Shown here: piece after piece, positions 23,850 through 35,223 of the stretch
Numbering within the stretch: position 1 is the first letter of the stretch
Layout: every line of letters starts with the position of its first letter
Assembly (NCBI GenBank): GCA_036924085.1
Contig: JAVGWX010000007.1
Location: 75,888,448 to 75,952,447, forward strand
Length of the DNA: 64,000 nt
Source of the DNA: Ariolimax columbianus
Lineage: Eukaryota > Mollusca > Gastropoda > Stylommatophora > Arionidae
Direction of reading: 5' to 3'
Program-made: the position numbers and the translations under genes
The notes under the pieces: generated by a model
Database searches by the model: none
What the model was told of the DNA's origin: nothing
Seen by the model: the letters and a program-made list of their open reading frames with translations, nothing else

Positions 23850-24140
23850 TTTAGCGATAAATATAACAGCAACCAAAGCAATAACAGCGCAGATTTTGCA
23901 GTAAATATAGCAACAACAAAAGCAATAACTGTGCAGAGCATATTTAGCAGTAAATATAACAGCGATAGCAAATCCAGCGCACATTTAGCAACAACAAAGG
24001 TAAAAACAGCGCACATTTAGCAACAACAAAGGTAAAAACAGCGCACATTTAGAAACAACAAAGGTAAAAACAGCGCACATTTAGCAACAACAAAGGTAAA
24101 AACAGCACACATTTAGCAGTAAATATATCAGCATCGATAG
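23850..24140. repeat. Degenerate 32-bp tandem repeat
   Basis: AACAGCGCACATTTAGCAAC followed by AACAAAGGTAAA repeats about four times cleanly at 23970-24110. More diverged relatives (AGTAAATATAACAGC) flank it. Confidence 0.8.
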
Positions 24141-24687
24141 CAATAACAGCGCACATCTGGAGGTAAGTCTAACCCCATATGACATTCACAAAAGAACATA
24201 AGTACTGAACCACCAAAACGTTGTAACGCAAGGCATGCCATTCACAATAGCGAGTGAAGCAGACAGAAAGAGATCCACGAATGCATCCAGAGATCACTTA
24301 TCTAGGAGGAAAGAAGATACACACTGAATCTCCGTAAATGTTGTAAAGGGCGGCTAAAGAAAGATGTGAAAGGGGCTAGCAACTTCATCATGTAAAATAA
24401 ATTACTACAGAAGCCATCGTTACAAGACCACACAGTGTTTTGGCGCATGAGTCATAAAGGGGGTCAACTGTAGTGGTGGCCCCATTTCCTGAATGGAATG
24501 GAAAAGTGGACAAGAGGAGAGGAGGAGAGTCTGCAGACCTGGCAATAAGAATCCCAGTCATGCCTCTCTCCTCTCACCAGTGAATTGACTATTAGGCGAA
24601 AGTGTTGCACAGAACGAGTTTTAGAACAAAAATTCACGCAAAAATCGTTCAAGAAAAATGTGTAATTACATCCAGAATATCAGCGTA
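24141..24687. other. No gene; family D-like patch
   Basis: About 24328-24430 resembles family D (CCGTAAATGTTGTAAAGGGC, GGGGCTAGCAACTTCATCAT). No coding evidence. Confidence 0.4.
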
Positions 24688-24944
24688 GACTATTACAGCG
24701 GTTCTTAATATTTTCGATACCGCGAACCCCTTAAAGTATGTTGCTACGGACCCCTTCAATATTCCATGTATGAAAATGTTCTGAAATTGAAATTATTATC
24801 CGTGTGTTTACAATAGTAAACAATGCCTGAATTGTAAATGTTAATGGATATGGGTTGTTAACAAGCAAGAAAACATAATGAAAATGAAAATACAATTTTC
24901 TCTTATCGTTCGATTTTAATGAATCATCCACATCTGCAACTAGC

Positions 24945-25205
24945 ACAATTAAATTATTTTATATATATATCCATATGTTCTATATATATCCATATTTTCT
25001 ATATATATATCCATATTTTCTATATATATCCATATTTTCTATATATATCCATATTTTCTAAATATATCCATATTTTCTATATATATATCCATATTTTCTA
25101 TATTAATCCATATTTTCTATATATATCCATATTTTCTATATTTATCCATATTTTCTATACACATATATCCATATTTTCTATATATATCCATATTTTCACA
25201 ATCTA
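24945..25205 (+). repeat. AT-rich 17-18-bp minisatellite inside the hAT element
   Basis: TATATATATCCATATTTTC repeats about 14 times with small length changes. Confidence 0.9.
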
Positions 25206-25454
25206 GGAAAGTATCATTAGTTGTTTAGCACAAATATTATTTTAATAAAGGTTTACAGTTTTCGCAATATGAGGACGAGGCAATGTCAACTAATTTTCCC
25301 TTTAAATACATTTAAATTTATCCTTCTGAATCAGTTTTACCGATACTCGCAATCCGTACTCTTTTATCTAAATCCTCTGAGATTTAGAAGTTGATAGTAA
25401 ATTTAATTTAGCTGCTCACTTTCTTTAATAAGAAGACTGTTACTGTATTTTACG

Positions 25455-25700
25455 TTCTAGCCTTTGTGATCCGGCTCACAACCCGAAAGTAGTAGGTTCG
25501 ATCCCCATCACAACACGGCCGTTACACGGGGGAAGAAAACCCTTAGAAAATGCAGAATGAAGCAGACCCTTACATAAAATGAAAGCCGAAGTCGGTTGCA
25601 CTGGGCAGACAGACGCAAAATAAAAACATAGTGCAGCGCACACCGCCTTGGATAATAGAGAAATATAGCGAACGCAAAAAAAAGTTCTGACTACGTTTAT
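25455..25700 (+). mobile_element. tRNA-derived SINE (family F)
   Basis: A tRNA-like head has a good pol III B box, GGTTCGATCCC at 25495-25505, after GATCCGGCTCACAACCCG. The body then carries GCCGAAGTCGGTTGCACTGG and GTGCAGCGCACACCGCC. The same body module occurs at 31990-32060 and in family B. The A box is weak. It is not a functional tRNA because no acceptor stem closes. Confidence 0.7.
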
Positions 25701-25794
25701 CAAACAGTTTCTATAATTATTTTTAAGATAAACATGAGCAGAGAATGTTTGTTTTTTCTCCCACAATATTCGATATCAAACATAATTACAAAAT

Positions 25795-26595
25795 GGGATG
25801 AACAATATTAGAAAGAAAGAAAAGATAAGATACCTGCGGGTCATTATAGATCATACAGGTAAGGGGAGGGAACAAGTCCAGGTAGTTGTAAAAAACCAAA
25901 TGCAACGTTAAGTATGATGAAAAAAATATATTAAACCTAAGAGCAAGGAAATGATTGTCAAAACGTATGAAGCATTAGTTAGACCTAGATTGGAGTACTG
26001 TGTTCAGGTATGGAAACCTTATTGTAGAGGGAATTTAAACATGCTGAAAAAGATACAAAGAAAAGCGGCAAAACTGATAGGGGGATTCCCGAATTGCAGT
26101 TCTGAAGAAAGACTCAAAAAACCCGGTCTACGATGTCTAGAAAAGAGAAGAATTCGAGGTGACAACACAGATGTATAAGATATTATTAGGAAAGAATAAA
26201 TTAGACTATAACAGGTTTGTCAAAATACAACGGTCTACAAGAACAAGAGTGCACAGCCGCAAATTAATTAAAGAAATAGGAAATATTGTTTTAGTCAAAA
26301 GAGTGGTGAATGTTTATATTGCATTGCCACAGGAAGTCGTTGAAGCAGGGACAATTAATGCATTCAAGAATAGATTGCATCAAGAAAATATAAAAGAAAC
26401 TAGTTGTATAAAGACTGCAGAGGTAGTGGAGGCAGGGACAGTTAATGCATTTAAGAATAAACTGGATGCGCATAGCTTTTAGAGCAAGGTGATGTAAATG
26501 TAACTGGTTGTATACAGACTCTGCAGGGTCTTCTAAACCAGTATAAAGACGTTAAGTTAAGTTAAGTTTTCTAAACCAGTATAATGACTTTAAGT
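25795..26595 (+). pseudogene. CR1/L2-like LINE 3' fragment inside the hAT element
   Basis: It contains NNIRKKEKIRYL-like, [49 protein letters not shown] and [12 protein letters not shown] blocks in three frames. The 3' UTR GTATAAAGACGTTAAGTTAAG appears, followed by a second partial copy of the tail (26560-26595). An internal duplication of the end (about 26325-26475) is visible: AGTCGTTGAAGCAGGGACA then GTAGTGGAGGCAGGGACAG. Confidence 0.82.
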
Positions 26596-26949
26596 TAAGT
26601 TTGTAGTTGCAAAAGGCATCAATACTTTCAAGGAATTCTTAGAAAGTTCAGGCAATATGTTTGTAAGTGAACCCATAAATTAGCAAAGGATTGTTCCTTG
26701 AACTGTAAATTCAGAGTGGATATCTTTGGATATGTCTGTGAGTTTGTGTTTATCTGTTGTCTTGTTCTGACACATTAACTGAAAATGGATCTCTAATTCA
26801 GTTTTTGCTTTCATTAGAAACATGAAAATATTATCAGAAACTATTGTATAAATCTGTCAAACGTCGTGCGATTAGTGATATGTTCTCCTCAGACAACGCC
26901 TGGCTGATGGAACCATGAATATTTGTAAGTTTCATAAATTGTTCATATT

Positions 26950-28293
26950 TACGATTCAATAGACGATGATAGCATAATGCCAACTTTTAAACCTTTGCTT
27001 TGATATTGTTTTGAACTTGGAAAAACTGTAACTACTGCTACTTGAAGATTTAAGTTGCGCATATTTAATTGAGTTCAGATATTTTACAAATATGTTAATT
27101 TTAAACAGGAAACATGGGTCATTCAATCGCATATGTGAAATTGCTACTGATCAAGAAAATTCTTACCTCGTCTCTCAATTCCCAAAGTCGAGACAAAAAC
27201 TGTACATAGTGATAGCCAACGAACTTCACACCGTAAAAAAGTTGATGGTATTCACTGTCCATATGTTTGGAAAGCTGCTAAAACAAGCTTGAATTAAGTG
27301 ATTTGCTTTGTATAGAATTGATAATTTTGACTGAATCATCAAGGTCTGTTTTAGTTTTTCTGGTATCTTCTAAGCAACTAATCTTTCCCTATGTATGCAG
27401 CAATAGTGTCAAGTCACATGGTTTCCTTAATTCGTGCTACAAGTACAGTAAGCTTTCAAGACAGTGCACGTGATCCGTCTGTCTTTCTTCCAGCACATTC
27501 CAACTAATCTATATCTTGATATGTGATAAACTCGTTTAAGCTGTTAAATACTTCCTCAGCAGTAACGTGCACTAAGGATGAGATGAACAGTAAGTCTTTG
27601 AAAATATCTTTCTGGTGCTCATATCTTACGTAGCACAATAAGGTTGCTTTGTTTGTTATGTCTGTGCTTTCGTCCAGTTACAGAACAAAATAGGGGCATG
27701 CGAACTCTTTCCTTGTGTATTGATTGACAAATTGTCGATTTGATTTTTAAATGTGTTATTTGACAAATATATTAAAGGAAGATCCTTGGCAGCATTCTCG
27801 TTGATCAGAACAGAAACCAAGATTTTTGCAGCTTGCAATACAAGTTTTTCAGCTATTGTATGCGGTTTTCCGGTTCTTGCTATTTATTGAGAACTTCAAA
27901 TGATGGTCTCTGCATATTCATTATGACAAACAGCTACAGTTTTTTTTTACCATTTTCTAACTTCCCCAAAGCTCCAGTTTCTTACTTTTTGTAAATGTGG
28001 ATGCTCTTTGTGCTATGTTCTTTATGTTTTCTATCGATGTGTCTTCGCAATTTTGACGGTTTCATAGCCTCGTTGGACAATATGTGGTAACATAACACAC
28101 AGTTTGATAGTTGATTACCTTTTGGGCTTGTACATGTGAAACCAATCGACATATATTTCTTGCTATAACGGCGACGTTTTTTAAGATGACTGGAATAAAT
28201 TACATTTTGCAATGAACAGTATGCCCTACCGTCATCATTGTCAGAATGTTTACGTTTCAAACGCAGCCTGCGATCTACTCTGAGGATCAGCAA
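26950..28293 (-). pseudogene. hAT transposase (BED zinc finger, ZBED5/SCAND3-like), broken
   Basis: hAT transposases cut and paste DNA; ZBED5-type genes are domesticated relatives. An open segment 28293-27982 encodes a BED-type finger (CVLCYHILSNEAMKPSKLRRH, then DRKH). Downstream, with frameshifts, come HTIAEKLVLQAAKILV (about 27860-27810), LDESTDITNKATLLCYVRYE (27690-27625), a VARIKE piece (near 27430) and LSRLWELRDEVRIFLI (27200-27150). Order and motifs fit this family. Multiple stops exclude function. A 5' start cannot be fixed because the element is decayed. Confidence 0.85.
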
Positions 28294-28806
28294 AACAATT
28301 TTGTTAGCGAAATTCCGTTCGTTTTTATTTATCCGATTTTTTTTTCAGATCGTCTCAGCCAATCGTCTTATCGAGTTCCATTATTCTAGCGATCTAGGAC
28401 ACGCTCACTCAGACCGATAGCTCAAATTTTTCCGACAAAAGGAAGACATGTATCTATCTTCCGGTCGGGTATTTTGACTCTGTCTGATCCGCATTGTTTG
28501 ATATTCAGCTCAATGGGGGTGTTTTCAGAAGTCCGCCTATCATGGACGACAGTTTTGCTGTGATGCTTGGTCCCCCGCCTTACACGCTGAAACTACCACC
28601 GAGGCGTCAGTTTAATTAGCATTTATCTAATTGTGTGAATGTTGTCTCATTACACTTCTGTTGAATCGGTCCTTGTTTCTGTCTTTCTATTTTACATCTT
28701 TATTTTTATATTTTGATTTTAAATGTAGAAGCAAATAACATTTCTTCTAGTCTTAGCATACCACAAGGGGTCCGCGTACTGCAGGCTAAGAGCCGCTGGA
28801 CTATAC

Positions 28807-29689
28807 AATTTCATTTTACATATGGCCAAGGGTCTGATAACTCTTTTGGTTTTAAACTGCACATTTGATTCTCTCAACGTGTTTGCTGCCATTTTTATGT
28901 ATAGAAGAATTCAATATGAATTGCTGCTATCTTTAAATACTGATTTAGGTCGTGCATCTCATGACGAATCTTGAATTACCTACTTAATATGCCTGCTTCC
29001 CCATAGAACATACAACATAAGTGGATAAGAAAAGACAGAGGCTTCAAACCTACCAGAGATTGTTTGGAAATATTGGCATCATCTTGCAGTAATAGATTTG
29101 CCTTCCTTGCTTCGAAATCATTCATAATAGAGACGTTTGATATAGATAGTGTTGAGATTTTGACACTGTGACTGGCAATCTACAGACTTTAAAGTTTTTT
29201 AATAAAATGTGATTTGAGCACGGAGGAACAGAGAGAATAGAAGGAGGGTGTGCAACTATCAGACTATTGGATCAATCAGTATTAACTCTCTTCATCATTC
29301 GAGGAGAGAACTTGAGTACCTGTGTGTCTGTCCCAAGTACTGGCGCGTCGATGTTTAGCATTAGAGAACATTTGTCATTGCCACCATGAATACAGGGCTG
29401 CAACAAATGCTCTCCCTTGTTCGCTCTTCGACCCATCAGGTTCTTGAAGCTCTGTTCATCTCTGCCCCCTTCTCGCCAGGTATCGTCCTTTATATCTTCC
29501 AACCAACTACATGTCTGGCTATATATCTAGAAAATAATGGTCTAGAAAGATATAAGATCATTTCTGTGAGAAGATCATGCACTTTGCATTTTTTATCAAA
29601 ATCACTTACACGTCTGAATACCACTGCATAAACAAACACACCGAAAGATAAACACTAATGTTGCTTGAGGTGCTATATTTCTCTCACCA
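28807..29689. other. No gene recognised
   Basis: Two short opposing ORFs at 29272-29631 show no family features. The rest is unassigned. Confidence 0.4.
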
Positions 29690-30005
29690 TCGATGTTCAA
29701 TTTTGTTGCGATTCATCACATATTCGCTACATTTAATCCTAAAATATTAGCTACATCAAATTCCACACACATTCGCTACATCAAATCCATTATGCAATCG
29801 TTACATCAACGCCTCGCACATTCGCTACATCAAACCTCTACTTTAAAATATCACATATTCGTTTAAATCAAACCCTCCGATATACGTTACATCAAACCTT
29901 TACATATTGTTTCATCAAACCGTCATATATTCGTTACATCAAATCATCACATTTTAGTTACATCAAACCATCACATATTCGTTAAATTCATTACAATTTA
30001 TATTA
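29690..30005. repeat. Degenerate about 24-bp tandem repeat
   Basis: ATTCGCTACATCAAA with variants (CGTTACATCAAACC, CATCACATATTCG) recurs about ten times with drifting spacing. Confidence 0.75.
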
Positions 30006-30044
30006 ACTAATAGTAAGATGTTTTCCTTATGGACCACATGTTCT

Positions 30045-30370
30045 TCTTTTTCTTCTTCTTCTTCTTCTTCGTACGCAGTCAGACAGTAACCATTATTTTT
30101 TCGAAAAAAGCGGCGGTCATCCTGAGGCTATCACCACTGCCATAGAGCTTGTCTTGCAGTTCCACTGGTGATGGCCACATCTGCTCTCTCTGATCCTCGT
30201 ATGTCGGGCAGTTCTGCAGCAGATGTTCAGCGGTCATTTTACCAGTACCGCACGGGCATTTGTCGGTACCACCTATCTTCAATTTGTTGAATAGGTGGTA
30301 CCTCAGTCTATTGTGGACCACATGTTCTATAATTGGGACTAAAGAATAGCGGCGCTGCACCCTACAGAGC
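30045..30370 (-). pseudogene. RNase H-LINE 3' end
   Basis: Minus-strand reading gives [40 protein letters not shown] and [16 protein letters not shown]. This is the C-terminal zinc-binding tail behind the RNase H domain, nearly identical to 34960-35200. The tail is (CTT)n on the plus strand at 30047-30071. Confidence 0.88.
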
Positions 30371-30379
30371 TAGACAAGC

Positions 30380-30765
30380 GACGTACATGGAAGTCACACC
30401 TGAATGCCACTGAGAAAAAAATCCACCAGGAAACTCTCCCTTATGAAGAAGGTGGCTGGTACAATCTGGGGAGCTAACAGCAGCATCCTAAAGAATGTCT
30501 GCACAGGCACAGTCAGATCGGAATTTGAACTTCAAAAAATATAAACTGAAGAAAGATGGCACTGACGAATGCACCTGTGGTACAGGGAAAATGACCGCTG
30601 AACATCTGCTGCAAAATTGCCCGACATACGAAGACCAGAGAAAGCACATGTGGCCATCACCAGTGTCAACACTAGACAAGCTCTATGGCAGTGTCAACAG
30701 CCTCAGGATGACAGCTGCTTTCTTCGAACAAATTCAAGTTGACGTCTGACAGCGTACGAAGAAGA
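30380..30765 (+). pseudogene. Internally deleted RNase H-LINE copy
   Basis: It starts inside the RT thumb (LDKRRTWKSHLNATEKK, then with a shift LSLMKKVAGTIWGANSSILK). At about 30530 it jumps to the C-terminal zinc-binding tail ([35 protein letters not shown]). The RNase H domain is missing. The end is GACAGCGTACGAAGAAGAAA. Confidence 0.8.
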
Positions 30766-30855
30766 AAAAGAAGAAGCAGAAGAGGAAAAAGAAGAAGAAG
30801 AAGAAGAAGAAGAAGAAGAAGAAGAAGAAGAAGAAGAAGAAGAAGAAGAAGAACT
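30766..30855 (+). repeat. (GAA)n LINE tail
   Basis: A long AAGAAG run extends the LINE 3' tail. The apparent Arg-rich ORF across it is compositional. Confidence 0.95.
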
Positions 30856-31079
30856 TCAAAATCTTACCACAAAAAAAAACCGACGAAAGAGAAACAATTG
30901 TTTATACAACTCAAAACAAGCAACGCCACCGCAATTCACAGAAACAGATATGTTGACTGACTATGGCAAATTATTGCCATGAAAACATTTTAATAATCAC
31001 AGAGATCCAAGGATTAAAAAAGAAAAAAATTGCTTGGCTATCCACCTAAATAATCAAGCTCAGATGATGATTGAAGGAA

Positions 31080-31690
31080 AATACAGCCCTGGTGATAAAA
31101 ACCAGAGGTGAACAAATGCTCCGGGAAATCAGATCAGAGCTCAACAAAATCCAAATAACCTCAAAGTTACTCTTCAGTGGCTACCCTCCCATTGTGGAAT
31201 CACGGGAAATGAGATAGTTGATGCCCTGTCCAAAGCAGGTGGCAAGATGGAGCAACTTATCCACACAGTGTCCTACCGAGAGGGAAGAACTATCATAGAC
31301 AATCAGTACAACTCAAAATGGAAGAAAGACATAGAAGTGAGTAATTGACCTGACCAAATCCACCAGCTCCACAGACAGCAACAAACCATCATCTTTCGCC
31401 TGAGAACAGACCACTGCAGGCTATTAGGCCCCCTACATCGGCTCAAGATATCAGACACAAGTGATTGCCCATGTGGAACCGGAGTCCAGACCCCATAAAA
31501 CATTCTACAGGACTGCCCAATACACAGAGACCTACGATACCAAACCTGGTCACAGGGAGCCTAGGTGACGCAGAGGCTGTGGGGCTGCCATACGAATCTG
31601 GTCAGGACTGCGGACTTCGTCGTAACGACGGGCATACAGATCTAGCATGACCACACAGTCTGAACGAAGAAGAAGAAGAGGAAGAAGAAG
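31080..31690 (+). pseudogene. RNase H-LINE 3' end, second subfamily
   Basis: It reads LQWLPSHCGITGNEIVDALS (the last catalytic region of RNase H), then QTIIFRLRTDHCRL, LKISDTSDCPCGTGVQTP and a decayed end. A GAACGAAGAAGAAG tail follows at 31663-31700. Several stops are present (for example near 31345 and 31497). Confidence 0.82.
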
Positions 31691-31699
31691 AAGAAGAAA

Positions 31700-31790
31700 A
31701 AGCTACTAAGTAGAGACGGGCATAAGGCTGGCAACCTCACTATGTAAAACAAAAACCCCCATTACAACATTACAAGAGTACTTCAATGCT
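31700..31790 (+). repeat. Family D fragment
   Basis: GGGCATAAGGCTGGCAACCT and CACTATGTAAAAC match the central part of family D (compare 24360-24400). Confidence 0.45.
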
Positions 31791-31859
31791 TTGACGCAAG
31801 GTACCTACTAGAAGGCCAACTCTCAATGGAGTGATGCAGTATAATGGTGAATAATAAGA

Positions 31860-32095
31860 TATGGTACATGAGGATGGCAGTCTAGCGAAGTAGTTAATAG
31901 CACGGTTCACAAACCAAAAACTTACAAGTGGTCGGTTTAATGAACCAGCAAAATCGTGTCTTTATGGGAACTAAATTAATTATAAATGCATGCTGAAGGC
32001 GGATGCATTGGCCTTACGGTTCAATACACAGTACAGCGCACGCCGTCTTAGGAAATAGGATACCGAGAGGGGGGTGAGAAGAGAAGAATAGTGAT
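31860..32095 (+). mobile_element. SINE-like element sharing the family F/B body module
   Basis: A decayed tRNA-like head (TAGCGAAGTAGTTAATAGCA, GGTTCAC) is followed by GCTGAAGGCGGATGCATTGG and GTACAGCGCACGCCGTC. The latter two match 25575-25645. The B box is degraded. Confidence 0.6.
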
Positions 32096-32940
32096 GTATA
32101 ACTAATGTCATTTCATTTCCTGCATGTTGGCTCTATACGACATATCGCATTATGTTAGACGTTCAAATATTGCCAGATCTGTCTTAATCAATATGTTTCC
32201 GTCTCCGTTGCTTTGTTGAATTGTTTCCGGGCATGACTGTAATATTTTTTTTTAATTTCTTATATTTACTTTTGTCATCTGCTTTCATTCAGTGTTGATT
32301 CCCAGATTCCTAATTCCTTGCCATATTGATAATTGGAAACATTACCAAAGATTTTGAAATTTTCTTTTCAATTTTGTTTTTCTCTGACTGCGTTTCAAAT
32401 GCTGTGAAAAATAGTTTATTGATTGTCCTGTATGATTTGTTTGTTTGTTTTGCCGTGGCTGGTGGAAAATTGATCGTATGTAGCTTTTTTTCTTCCAAAA
32501 CGTGAAGCAGTTTTAAAAAAACTTATCAGCCATCTCATTTTGAAATATCTTCGCACAGCGTATCGAATCATTGATTAGATATTCTATTATCGTGTTTGTG
32601 TGAAATGTACCAGATCAATCTGCTGGTAAGAAAGTCATTTTACCTATATTAAGTTAGTCTGCGAATCTGCATCATCCTTGGTAATGAGAATATCCTATTA
32701 CAAGTAATGAGCCGTCCAGAAGTCAAAGTCCAGTCAACATTACATGCTTTTGCAGTTGGTTGTGGCGATTCAATATTATATCTGCCCTTCTGTTTCCGGA
32801 TAACTTAAACCACACGAACGATAGATCAAGGAAAATCCTAGGTTTAGTTTTTGTAACAAAATAATCTGTCACTGCTAGGAACGTCAGAAATGGCAAAAAT
32901 GAATACAATATAAATAATAACGATCAAAAGATTTCAGAAT
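32096..32940. other. No gene recognised
   Basis: AT-rich, short ORFs only. Confidence 0.4.
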
Positions 32941-33310
32941 TGTCATCATCACTCAATCTTGTCGTTTATTGTATCTCGTAGATACTGGTTTTCATTGTCA
33001 TCATCACTCAATCTTGTCGTTTATTGTATCTAGTAAATAGTGGTTTGCATTGTCATCATTACTCATTCTTGTCGCTTATTGTATCTCGTAAATAGTGGTT
33101 TGCATTGTCATCATCACTCATTCTTGTCGCTTATTGTATCTCGTAAATAGTGGTTTGCATTGTCATCATCACTCATTCTTGTCGCTTATTGTATCTCGTA
33201 GATAGTGGTTTGCATTGTCATCATCATTCATTCTTGTCGCTTATTGTATGTCGTAGATAGTGGTTTGCATTGTCATCATCACTCATTCTTGTCGCTTATT
33301 GTATGTCGTA

Positions 33311-35200
33311 GCAAGCTAAGAAGAAGTGATGTTTGTGGGAAGATGTACAAGTGTATCAACCACTACCTCAAACAAAGAACGGCCAGAGTCCAAGTACAAG
33401 GGCAGATGAGCAAAAAAGTGACACTCGAGCAGGGAGTACCCCAAGGGGGAGTACTGTCACCCACACTCTTCCTGGTATATATAAACGATATTACAGAGAA
33501 GAGTCCATAGCTCAATGTTTGCAGACGATCTGGCTATGTGGACCTCTGAAAAGAATCTCACCATAGCAAGAAATTGGATGCAGACGGCCCTAACATCGCT
33601 GGAAGAGTGGGCGAACTCATGGCTGGTCAAAATAAACAAGGAGAAAACCACATGCACAATATTCTCGCTTTCATTAAAACCCCAAAGTACCAAATTAAGT
33701 CTAAATGGCAAAATCCTGCAGCCAAACGACAACCCAACCTATCTGGGAGTCACATTTGATCGGCGCATGACATGGAAAAGTCAGATTGAGAGAAACCGAA
33801 TGAAAGCCAGAGAAAACATGGCAATCATGAGGAAACTTGCTGGCACTAGCTGGGGAGCAGACGAAGGCATACTAAAGAAACTGTACACTGGAAGAGTGAG
33901 ACCAGTTCTCGAGTATGGCATTGCGGCATGGACAACAGCGGCGAAGGCGAACTTCGATAAAGTTAACAAACTTCAAAACCAAGCCATGAGAATTATAACA
34001 GGTGGCATGAAGTCAACGCCAATTGTAGAACTTGAAATGATTACAAAACTGCAATCCATGACCGATAGAAGAGACTGCAGAGCCCAGCTGCAGTCAGAGA
34101 AACTCCGAAGACTGACCGACCATCCAATGCACCAGAGACTAAACAATTTGGGAAATGGGAAACTAAAGCGGAGAAACTTTGCAGAAATAGCCAAAGCAAA
34201 GATGCACGAAGATCCCATAAACGCACTAACAACACCAAAACCCATCACTACTGTACGAAAACCTACCTGGAGGCAGGATATATTTCCAAGGTGGTAGAAA
34301 ATATACCAGGTATTGCAAACAAAAACTGCCAGACTGAAAAAGAAAGGAGAGATACTACCCTAAGCTTCATAACAAAAAGCTACCCAAGCATAGACTGGAC
34401 CCATACATACACCGACGGCTCTGTAACAAAACACAACACAGAACGGAGGGGCAGGAGCGTTCCTGAACCTACCAAATGGCAGACAAATAACACTGTCATT
34501 CGCTACTGGTAAGTACACAAGCAATTTCAGAGCGGAGGCAGAGGCACTGAGGGCGGCAGTGGAAGAAATGGTGACACACAGTGAAAATGAGAGCCATATA
34601 GTCCTGCTGACAGATGCTCTCGCCGTAGTCACAGCGCTAAAAAGCCAGAAAAACACTGAGCTTAATGACTTAAGAGCAGCACTCTGCAAACTGTGCCAGC
34701 AGTCCGCACCAAAAAGGGTAGTGGTACAATGGGTCCCATCACACTGCAACATCCAAGGCAACGAGGAGGCAGACAGACTGGCAAAAGAAGGTGCAAGACT
34801 ACCACAAACAGATACTAGTATGACGTACGAAGAGTCAAAACGGCTTATCAAAGCCAGATACATGACCAAATGGGAAACCGAACATACTGGTTACACCAAA
34901 AACAATGCCTATTACCAGTTGAACCGAAAGGAGCAGGTCGTTGTCTTCAGACTTCGCACTGGCCACAATAGACTGAGGTACCACCTATTCAACAAATTGA
35001 AGATAGGGTGTACCGACGAATGCCCGTGCGGTACTGGTAAAATGACCGCTGAACATCTGCTGCAGAACTGCCCGACATACGAAGATCAGAGAGAGCAGAT
35101 GTGGCCATTACCAGTGGAACTGCAAGACAAGCTCTATGGCAGTGGCGACAGCCTCAGGATGACCGCCGCTTTTTTCGAAAAAATAATGGTTACTGTCTGA
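33311..35200 (+). pseudogene. LINE ORF2 fragment: RT palm/thumb, RNase H, C-terminal zinc-binding tail
   Basis: Order: LRRSDVCGKMY and [20 protein letters not shown] (33315-33490). Then FADDLAMW, the catalytic ADD, in a new frame from 33515, and the thumb through [17 protein letters not shown] and [16 protein letters not shown]. RNase H comes next, with its acidic residues visible in TDGS (34411), FRAEAEAL (34530), LTDALAVV (34610) and GNEEADRLAK (34760). Last is [20 protein letters not shown]. Frame breaks at about 33510, 34290 and 34520 make it non-coding. RT plus RNase H places it in the I/Nimb/Ingi or R1/LOA side of non-LTR elements; clade not settled. Close sister: 55790-60030. Confidence 0.92.
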
Positions 35201-35223
35201 CTGCGTACGCAGAAGAAGAAGAA
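33311..35223 (+). mobile_element. 5'-truncated RNase H-bearing LINE inserted in the 55-bp satellite
   Basis: The insert begins inside the RT palm and ends TGCGTACGCAGAAGAAGAAG. GTATGTCGTA of the satellite occurs on both sides (33301-33310 and 35224-35233; 11 bp if the next G is counted). Outside the junction both arms continue the same satellite. 5' truncation, simple 3' tail and target duplication are classic target-primed reverse transcription. Confidence 0.93.

Larger units (their letters stand above)
24696..28798 (-). mobile_element. hAT DNA transposon (ZBED5/Charlie-like), decayed but complete end to end
   Basis: The left end starts CAGCGGTTCTTA at 24696 with ...CCGCGAACCCCTTAAAGTATG. 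The right end, read inward on the minus strand from 28798, starts CAGCGGCTCTTA with ...ACGCGGACCCCTTGTGGTATG. These are imperfect terminal inverted repeats. The flanks GACTATTA (24688-24695) and GACTATAC (28799-28806) agree at six of eight positions, as expected for an aged 8-bp hAT target duplication. Inside lie a minus-strand transposase fossil and three later insertions: an AT-rich minisatellite, a SINE and a CR1-like LINE. Confidence 0.85.

Noticed and set aside
25455..25530. Functional tRNA gene
   Set aside because: A good B box is followed by a SINE body. No closed cloverleaf could be drawn.
30045..30765. Twin-priming inversion of a single LINE
   Set aside because: Both arms contain the 3' terminal coding region, so they are two copies head to head and not one inverted copy.
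30739..30960. Arginine-rich ORF
   Set aside because: It is produced by the (GAA)n tail of a LINE.
33515..34297. Intact host gene of 260 codons
   Set aside because: It begins at the FADD motif of a reverse transcriptase and lies in a 5'-truncated LINE with frame breaks on both sides.
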